A stretch of DNA of 45,133 nt from an uncultured Candidatus Saccharibacteria bacterium (GTDB lineage: Bacteria; Patescibacteriota; Saccharimonadia; Saccharimonadales; Saccharimonadaceae). Both the position numbers and the translations under genes were made by a program. Location: NCBI GenBank assembly GCA_946415265.1, contig CAMKRV010000001.1:82887-128019 (forward strand), written 5' to 3'. Position 1 is the first letter of the stretch. Every line of letters starts with the position of its first letter. Below the pieces are notes generated by a model. That model was not told where the DNA came from. It saw only the letters and a program-made list of their open reading frames with translations, and searched no databases. This document shows, in pieces, positions 40,299-45,133 of this stretch.

Positions 40299-41279
40299 AT
40301 GCAGCGCCTTATTATCGTTTATAACCCCAGTTCCTCTCGTTTTGCCGATGTCAAAAAAAATGTCCTCACCCCCGCCCAGAGACTAAACGGATACATTATC
40401 GGTAAATATGAAGTAGAAAAAACCAATCTAGAAGCTAATATCACAAAGCTTGCCAAATTGATTCAAGACGGCGATCTAGTAATTTCCGCCGGCGGCGATG
40501 CTACCGGTATTATTGCAAGCAATGGCATCCTTAAATCTGGCAAGGATGCTACTCTCGCGGTGCTTCCATACGGCAACTTCAACGATCTTTCTCATACTCT
40601 CGGTACGAGTAAATTAGCGGATATCGTTACACGGACGGGTGGCCTCGCTGGGGGGACTCCCGCCGCGCGGAGGCGTGAGCCGAGCACGGTGGGGGAAACT
40701 GCGAGGTCAGGACCCGTTCAGAGACTATATCCATTGGAAATTATCGTGGATGGTAAATTCTTTCGTTATGCTACCTGTTACGTTACTATTGGCATGATGG
40801 CAGAATCTGTTAAAATCTACGATCAGCCCAAAATGCGAAAAAAACTTAAGACATCATTTGGCCGTAAAATTAGTTCTTACACGGATCTTGCCGGCTGGTA
40901 TTTTAAATATCGTCATAAAAAACAGTTCCTGCCAGATTTTAAATTAAACGGCGAACCACAGCCCAAAAATACTTCAGATTATGCTGCCGTTAATGGTCGC
41001 TTCTTGGCTCGCGTTTTAAAAAGTACGCCATATTATCAAAATCCCCACACTTTTCTACATGAGACAGATCGCCTTACCAACTTCTGGCGTCTCTCTAAGC
41101 TCATCACAAAAAGCATCTTTTTCCGCATCGCCAATACTGAAACCACACATGACAAAATAGAGTTTCTAGAGCCAGCCACCATAGAACTCCAAGCCGAAGG
41201 TGAGTATAAAGTTTTCAAAAATATTAAACAAATTGAAATTAAGAAAAGCGATAAGTTTATTAAGGTTATCCATAAGTAG
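40299..41279 (+). CDS. Diacylglycerol/sphingosine kinase-like protein with an inserted palindromic element
   Basis: 326 aa. N-terminal IIVYNPSSSRFADVK and the nucleotide-binding VISAGGDATGIIASNGI (GGDGT-type, here GGDAT) identify the DAGK catalytic family; LAVLPYGNFNDLSHTLG matches the family's P-x-GT-x-ND-LA motif in altered form. The C-terminal beta domain (LEIIVDGKFFRYATCYVTIGMM...) follows after an abrupt insert at about residues 108-144, TRTGGLAGGTPAARRREPSTVGE..., coded by the palindrome. The lipid substrate cannot be told. The start follows the upstream stop by nine bases without a clear SD. Confidence 0.75.
   Translation: MQRLIIVYNPSSSRFADVKKNVLTPAQRLNGYIIGKYEVEKTNLEANITKLAKLIQDGDLVISAGGDATGIIASNGILKSGKDATLAVLPYGNFNDLSHTLGTSKLADIVTRTGGLAGGTPAARRREPSTVGETARSGPVQRLYPLEIIVDGKFFRYATCYVTIGMMAESVKIYDQPKMRKKLKTSFGRKISSYTDLAGWYFKYRHKKQFLPDFKLNGEPQPKNTSDYAAVNGRFLARVLKSTPYYQNPHTFLHETDRLTNFWRLSKLITKSIFFRIANTETTHDKIEFLEPATIELQAEGEYKVFKNIKQIEIKKSDKFIKVIHK
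40620..40731. repeat. Palindromic element inside the diacylglycerol-kinase-like gene (E5, type I core)
   Basis: The 87-bp core 40633-40719 matches the efp/tlyA element with no gaps. Weaker outer arms GATATCGT... and ...ACTATATC flank it. It is translated in the same frame as the E2 copy. Confidence 0.85.
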
Positions 41280-41288
41280 GAGATTATC

Positions 41289-42083
41289 ATGCAGCAAACC
41301 CCAGATTTTATTAAAATTATTGAGTACATGAAGGCTCATTGGCCTAGCCAGGTCAAGCCAGAATGGCAGGTAAGTTTGCCAGAATACCCAGCACTTGTGC
41401 AAAAAGTACTTGCGGATTTTACTGTAGCTGCTACCAAAAACCGCCATCTTGTCCGCATCGCGGGCCTTTCTGGTTCTGGCAAGACCACTCAGATTTTGCC
41501 TGCCGTAGAAGCTTATTGCCAGAAAAACGGCTACGAACCTATTCTTATTGCTGCGCGTCGTTTCGTAGAATATCATCCTCATTATCAAGAAATCAAAGAT
41601 TTTTATGGCGATGCCGATCTTCGCAAGATGACAGACGAATTCGCCACCATCATGCTTTTTCTTACCCTTACGGAACTTTTAAAAAACGGCTACGACATTG
41701 TCTTGGATGTTACGCTGCTAGATCCAGAAATCGAAGCTATGCTTCTAAAAACTATTAAAGCCACCCAGTACGAAATGTTGCTTCTAATGATTGCCGTTTC
41801 GCCTGCAGTCACTGCACATTTCTTAGCTGGTCGCGCTTGGCGTCACACTAAGGAAACCGAAGCAGAATTTATCCGTGCCACTTCACATGCGCTTGATTTC
41901 TATGCTGAGCGCGCCCCGGATATGCATATTATATTGTGGAGCGTTTATGATGAACCACCCATCTATGACGGTCCAATAAAAGATTCTCTAGATATTTTCG
42001 CTAAGTATTCAGCTCGCGAAGATTTACCAAAAGATGACGACGACGCCCGCCGCGACGCCAAAATCGCATATCTCACTAAATAA
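41289..42083 (+). CDS. Zeta-toxin-family P-loop kinase
   Basis: 264 aa. Walker A IAGLSGSGKTTQ lies at about residue 58. AARRFVEYHPHYQEIKDFYG resembles the zeta-toxin D-x-x-R-x-x-HP-x-Y substrate motif, and GYDIVLDVTLLDPEI the strand carrying the second acidic group. Zeta toxins phosphorylate UDP-N-acetylglucosamine and block wall synthesis; related kinases have other substrates. No small epsilon-like antitoxin ORF flanks it, so a housekeeping or stand-alone role is possible. SD AGGAGA precedes ATG 41289 and it sits ten bases after the DAGK-like gene, suggesting an operon. Confidence 0.65.
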   Translation: MQQTPDFIKIIEYMKAHWPSQVKPEWQVSLPEYPALVQKVLADFTVAATKNRHLVRIAGLSGSGKTTQILPAVEAYCQKNGYEPILIAARRFVEYHPHYQEIKDFYGDADLRKMTDEFATIMLFLTLTELLKNGYDIVLDVTLLDPEIEAMLLKTIKATQYEMLLLMIAVSPAVTAHFLAGRAWRHTKETEAEFIRATSHALDFYAERAPDMHIILWSVYDEPPIYDGPIKDSLDIFAKYSAREDLPKDDDDARRDAKIAYLTK

Positions 42084-42101
42084 CAGGGAATTATGACCTA
42101 A

Positions 42102-42135
42102 TTAAGTGTTGTAATTTTTACAACACTTAATTTTT
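42102..42135 (+). terminator. Rho-independent terminator
   Basis: TTAAGTGTTGTAA-ttt-TTACAACACTTAA is a perfect 13-bp stem followed by five Ts. Confidence 0.92.
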
Positions 42136-42147
42136 ATATGACTATGG

Positions 42148-42153
42148 TATAAT
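42148..42153 (+). promoter_or_regulatory. -10 box of the structured leader RNA and FISUMP gene
   Basis: GGTATAAT; initiation about seven bases later would fall at 42160, at the base of the long stem. No consensus -35. Confidence 0.6.
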
Positions 42154-42159
42154 AAAAAT

Positions 42160-42290
42160 GTTACAGTTTGATAAATTGAAAAACACTAGGTATTTTCAAT
42201 TTTAATAGGTTAATTGGATATAAACGGCATCGTAAGGAGCTGATTATTCAATTAGCCTACATGGCCTAGTGTGATTATCAGACTGTAACA
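42160..42290 (+). ncRNA. Structured leader RNA upstream of the FISUMP surface protein
   Basis: Nested long-range pairing is visible. TGTTACAGT (42159-42167) pairs with ACTGTAACA (42282-42290), continued by TGATAA with TTATCA (42275-42280). Inside, CACTAGG pairs with CCTAGTG and TAATTG with CAATTA, closing a loop that holds CGGCATCGTAAGGAGCTGA. A second independent stem, GGTGCCAT (42299-42306) with ATGGCACC (42332-42339) extended by TTGTA/TACAA, follows before the SD. I do not recognise the class; it may be a cis-regulatory RNA or a small RNA. The 298-bp gap before the gene contains nothing else. Confidence 0.65.
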
Positions 42291-42381
42291 CCCCTTGCGG
42301 TGCCATTTTTGTATTACTACCCCGTTTACAAATGGCACCACAAAGATAACTTAATAAAGTAATCAATTAAAGGTGATACAT

Positions 42382-43992
42382 ATGGGCCATAGAACCACAA
42401 AGTTTAGAATAGAAGCAGGTAGTGATAAAACCAAATTACTTGATAATTCAGGTAATAGTTATACCGCCTTCTTCTACCACGCTTTCCGCAATATATTAAT
42501 TATTAGTATTCCGTTAGTCATCATTTCTGCTATTATCTTATCTTCGTTTCACATCTCCGCTACAGGTTCTAGTAGTGGTTCTACTTCCTCCACAGATAGT
42601 TTATCCTTTTCCATTTCATCATCCTGTACATTAAGTAGTGTAGTAGATAGTAGTCATACAGCAGAATTGATTAATGGTACTTATACTAATGGTATAGGTA
42701 AGACTACCATTACTACACTATGTAATGATGGTAATGGGTATAGTGTATATGCAGTAGGATATAGTAATAATGAGGAAGGTAATAATAGACTAGTTAATAC
42801 AGAAAGTTCTAACTTTAATATAGTATCAGGAACAGCAGAGTCAGGCGATACCTCTAACTGGGCTATGAAACTAAGTCTTAAGGAAGGTGATACTTCCACT
42901 ACTCCACCTACTATTATTCCTCCATTTGATAACTACGCTACAGTTCCTATTACTTGGACTAAAGTAGCTACTATACCTTCTTCTACTACTGACATGGAGA
43001 AAGGTTCTAACTTTACTACTACTTATGCTACATATATCTCTCCTACTCAAGCAGCAGGTACATACTTAGGGCAAGTAAAGTATCTACTTACTCATCCTTC
43101 AGCAGTAGAACCTGGCACTAATTATTTCATTATGCAAGAAGTAGCTAACTGGAAGAATGATTTAGATGAAGAAGAAAGTGTCCAGGCCATAGACATTAGA
43201 GACGGCAAGATCTATTGGGCAACTAAACTTAAGGATGGGCATATCTGGATGACACAGAACTTAGATTTTGATATAGACACCACCAGAACTTATACTCATA
43301 ATGATACAGACTTGGGCTGGGATCCAAATAGTTTTGATAGTAATGCTACATGGAAACCAGATACTACTAATGGTAGATATAACCTACCAGTAGACGGTAC
43401 TTCTGTTCCTGGTTGGTCTAATAAGAATAGCTATCCATATTCTGCAGATCCAGGTGATGTGTATTACTATACATCAAACTCAGAAGCAGATGATATAAAA
43501 TATACTTCACTATCTAACTGTACATCTGCAGGCCATACAGCAGGAGAATGTAAACATTATCATGCAGGCAACTACTATAACTGGACTACAGCCATAGCTT
43601 CTAATAATTCTAGCAGTCTTACGACACAATACGCTAACGCCCCTAACTCTATTTGTCCTAAAGGGTGGAGATTACCTATAGCCACTAACGCCAACCAATC
43701 TGTTTATGAGTTTGGGGAATTATTATATCAACAAGGTATTATAACAACTAAAACCAGTACTTCTTACACGGAAAACGGTTTCAACAATATTCGTAAAGCT
43801 CCTTTGTGGCTTGCACGATCCGGCTATGTCTTTTCTGGTACTCTTTACCCAGGATCGAACGGTCGTTACTGGTCTAGTACTGTTATCAATGGCAGTGATG
43901 CTTACGACTTCAGTTTCACGGCTAGTACAGTTATCCCTACTAGCAGTAATTTGAAAAATCGTGGATGGCTCGTCCGCTGCCTCGCCCGGTAA
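42382..43992 (+). CDS. FISUMP-domain surface protein
   Basis: 536 aa. Start at ATG 42382, six bases after AAAGGTG; an in-frame GTG at 42373 overlaps that SD. A cytoplasmic basic N-terminus is followed by one transmembrane helix (NILIISIPLVIISAIILSSF, about 36-56), a Ser/Thr/Gly-rich stalk, and a beta-rich region of about 200 residues. The C-terminal FISUMP domain follows: DIRDGKIYWATKLKDGHIWMTQNLDFDI, SICPKGWRLPIATN, SNGRYWSSTV, and GWLVRCLAR. Codons are unusually AT-rich and AGT/GTA-heavy compared with neighbours, which suggests transfer or a distinct evolutionary history. Proteins of this type are probably cell-surface exposed, but their function is unknown. Confidence 0.8.
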   Translation: MGHRTTKFRIEAGSDKTKLLDNSGNSYTAFFYHAFRNILIISIPLVIISAIILSSFHISATGSSSGSTSSTDSLSFSISSSCTLSSVVDSSHTAELINGTYTNGIGKTTITTLCNDGNGYSVYAVGYSNNEEGNNRLVNTESSNFNIVSGTAESGDTSNWAMKLSLKEGDTSTTPPTIIPPFDNYATVPITWTKVATIPSSTTDMEKGSNFTTTYATYISPTQAAGTYLGQVKYLLTHPSAVEPGTNYFIMQEVANWKNDLDEEESVQAIDIRDGKIYWATKLKDGHIWMTQNLDFDIDTTRTYTHNDTDLGWDPNSFDSNATWKPDTTNGRYNLPVDGTSVPGWSNKNSYPYSADPGDVYYYTSNSEADDIKYTSLSNCTSAGHTAGECKHYHAGNYYNWTTAIASNNSSSLTTQYANAPNSICPKGWRLPIATNANQSVYEFGELLYQQGIITTKTSTSYTENGFNNIRKAPLWLARSGYVFSGTLYPGSNGRYWSSTVINGSDAYDFSFTASTVIPTSSNLKNRGWLVRCLAR

Positions 43993-44027
43993 GTTTGGCG
44001 GACATTCGAAACCTAGACCCTTCAAAT

Positions 44028-44200
44028 CTCAAAACTAACTTTTTGTTTGTATAAAGCAAACCCGAGAAAATTTTTCTAAATTTTAGAAAAATCGACGAGC
44101 GAACCCAGGGCAGGCGTGAGACGAGCGATTTTTCGTCAAGAAATTTAGAAAAATTCTTCCCGGCGTGCAGCGTAGGCGCAAACAAAAAGTTGGTTTTGAG
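44028..44200. repeat. Large nested palindromic element between the FISUMP and APH-family genes (E6)
   Basis: Outer arms CTCAAAACTAACTTTTTGTT (from 44028) and the complement ending at 44200 differ at one of 22 positions. Nested inside are GAAAATTTTTCTAAATTT with AAATTTAGAAAAATTCTT, and GAAAAATCG with CGATTTTTC. The centre GCGAACCCAGGGCAGGCGTGA resembles the argS element. It fills the 223-bp gap between the convergent genes. Confidence 0.8.
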
Positions 44201-44215
44201 ATAAAGACAAAAGAC

Positions 44216-45031
44216 CTATAATTGGTTCAAATTAATCTCTGGGAAATTCGTCCGGATATGGTCTGCATACCCCGCATCTATATGCTTCCACGCTAATTTC
44301 ATTCTATCCACTTCTTCTGCATCATCCGCAAACTGCGCCAGGAATACTCTTTCAAACTCTTCTGGCACTGGGCGCGACACCATCCGTGCCACATCCATAT
44401 TTGGATTACCCGTGCCAGCAAAACAAAAATCTATCACCCCCACTACGCGGTCATTTTTATCTAGTAAAATATTACCTAAATTCAAATCACCATGTACCAA
44501 ATTTTGCAGCTCAGTCTCTTTGATGTAATCATGATCTGCATCTATATGCTTGGTATAGTGTTCATAATCTAATTCATGTAAAAATTCACTCAACGGATAT
44601 TTCACTTTCTCCGGCGCTCCGCGCAAATCTATACCAGACAATTCCTTAATAAACTTCGCCACATCATATGCTGCACCGGTTAATGCTGTGTGTGATAGAT
44701 GATAAATCCTATCGCCCAGCGTATATCCTTCAATTTTTTTGTGCACTGAATATGGACGCTTTTTATCGTCATAATGTAATTCCATTTGTGGGGTATAAAA
44801 ACTAGTTTTGCCATCTACAAAATTACATACAGTAGCATCTTTCACGATCATTTTAGACCAAAACGGATTGCGCGGAAATCTAAAAAAATACGCACCATCA
44901 TTAGTGGTGACCTCAATAACAATATTAGTCCAACCAGTAATGATATGTTTGGTATTCTCAATTTGCTTATCAGGAAAAGTTTCCGCAATAATTCTGTCTA
45001 ACGGATCTTTAGTGGTAAAAAAGTTTGCCAT
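44216..45031 (-). CDS. Aminoglycoside phosphotransferase (APH)-family kinase
   Basis: 271 aa with the APH/choline-kinase fold. The nucleotide-binding region is GWTNIVIEVTTNDGAYFFRFPRNP. The catalytic loop LVHGDLNLGNILLD contains the HGDxxxxN motif (about 184-194), and the metal-binding Asp is in VVGVIDFCFAGTGNPNMDVAR. Family members phosphorylate antibiotics, choline, homoserine or sugars, so the substrate is not predictable; there is no resistance-gene context. A -10 box five bases upstream predicts a leaderless mRNA. The 3' end faces the palindromic element E6. Confidence 0.85.
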   Translation of the reverse strand: MANFFTTKDPLDRIIAETFPDKQIENTKHIITGWTNIVIEVTTNDGAYFFRFPRNPFWSKMIVKDATVCNFVDGKTSFYTPQMELHYDDKKRPYSVHKKIEGYTLGDRIYHLSHTALTGAAYDVAKFIKELSGIDLRGAPEKVKYPLSEFLHELDYEHYTKHIDADHDYIKETELQNLVHGDLNLGNILLDKNDRVVGVIDFCFAGTGNPNMDVARMVSRPVPEEFERVFLAQFADDAEEVDRMKLAWKHIDAGYADHIRTNFPEINLNQL

Positions 45032-45036
45032 ACCTT

Positions 45037-45042
45037 ATTATA
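45037..45042 (-). promoter_or_regulatory. -10 box of the APH-family kinase (leaderless)
   Basis: TGCTATAAT on the minus strand with five bases to ATG 45031. Confidence 0.6.
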
Positions 45043-45072
45043 GCATATAGGCAACTAGAATAATACCTTTCG

Positions 45073-45133
45073 GGACCATACGCGACTAACGAGGAGCGGA
45101 ATGAGCGAAGCTTCGCCCATAACGATGGGCCGA
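45073..45133. repeat. Start of another GC-rich palindromic element, cut by the window edge (E9)
   Basis: CATACGCGACTAACGAGGAG followed by GCGGAAT and AACGATGGGC parallels the argS element core (CATACGCGACAACGGGAGCG, then AACGACGGGC). GCGAAGCTTCGC forms a hairpin. The right side is outside the window. Confidence 0.6.

Noticed and set aside
42160-42290. 6S RNA or SRP RNA identity for the structured leader
   Set aside because: The stem is long but I could not place the required central bubble or the GGAA/GCAGC SRP motif. It is left unclassified.

Overview
The window looks like a chromosomal segment from Candidatus Saccharibacteria (TM7) or a close Patescibacteria/CPR relative. This is inferred from gene content and style: a compact gene-dense layout, a secretin-less (monoderm-type) type IV pilus cluster, FISUMP-domain surface proteins, a VirB2-like pilin, a large multi-domain cell-wall hydrolase and reduced versions of core proteins. 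The code is standard: ftsK ends in TGA, and conserved glycines are GGN codons. UGA=Gly relatives (SR1/Gracilibacteria) are therefore excluded.

Layout. 1-4.3 kb: end of a probable P-type ATPase, two small unknown genes with strong promoters and Shine-Dalgarno (SD) sites, tsaD and rlmH, an HdeD-like membrane protein and tRNA-Gln(TTG). 4.4-10.6 kb: ftsK, then a three-gene envelope operon centred on an ~800-residue secreted protein with four putative lytic/cysteine-protease-like modules. 10.6-13.1 kb: rpsF-ssb-rpsR-efp with a structured leader, then a TlyA-like methyltransferase. 13.1-24.2 kb: pilM-pilN-pilO-(pilP position)-pilB, pilT-pilC, three major-pilin-like genes, prepilin peptidase and a pseudopilin. 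24.2-29 kb (minus strand): xerD-type recombinase, ackA and a polar amino-acid ABC transporter. 28.9-33.3 kb: a 41-codon ORF, tRNA-Arg(CCT), a SurA/PrsA-like foldase, an amino-acid racemase operon, a BtaA-like transferase and tRNA-Gly(CCC). 33.3-41.3 kb: argS, orn, a YjbR-like gene, a FISUMP remnant, mscL, dnaG, rpoD, a VirB2-like pilin and a diacylglycerol-kinase-like gene. 41.3-45.1 kb: a zeta-toxin-like kinase, a structured leader RNA, a FISUMP surface protein and an APH-family kinase.

The main discovery candidate is a family of GC-rich palindromic elements of about 90-170 bp. They occur both between genes and in frame inside conserved genes (tsaD, tlyA-like at two places, argS, dgk-like), and are read through as extra peptide. 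Two copies 28 kb apart share an 87-bp core and encode the same peptide, with GGTPAARR and PSTVGET. Most copies are bracketed by AT-rich inverted arms that differ from copy to copy. Related sequence sits beside tRNA-Gln and tRNA-Arg, with a duplicated tRNA 3' end. They recall the Rickettsia palindromic elements found in protein-coding genes, but I see no shared sequence.

A second theme is expression style. At least a dozen genes have an (often extended) -10 TATAAT box 5-7 bases before the start codon, so their mRNAs should be leaderless. A minority (the small unknown genes, rpsF operon, pilins, ackA, mscL, the BtaA-like gene, FISUMP) have leaders and clear SD sites.
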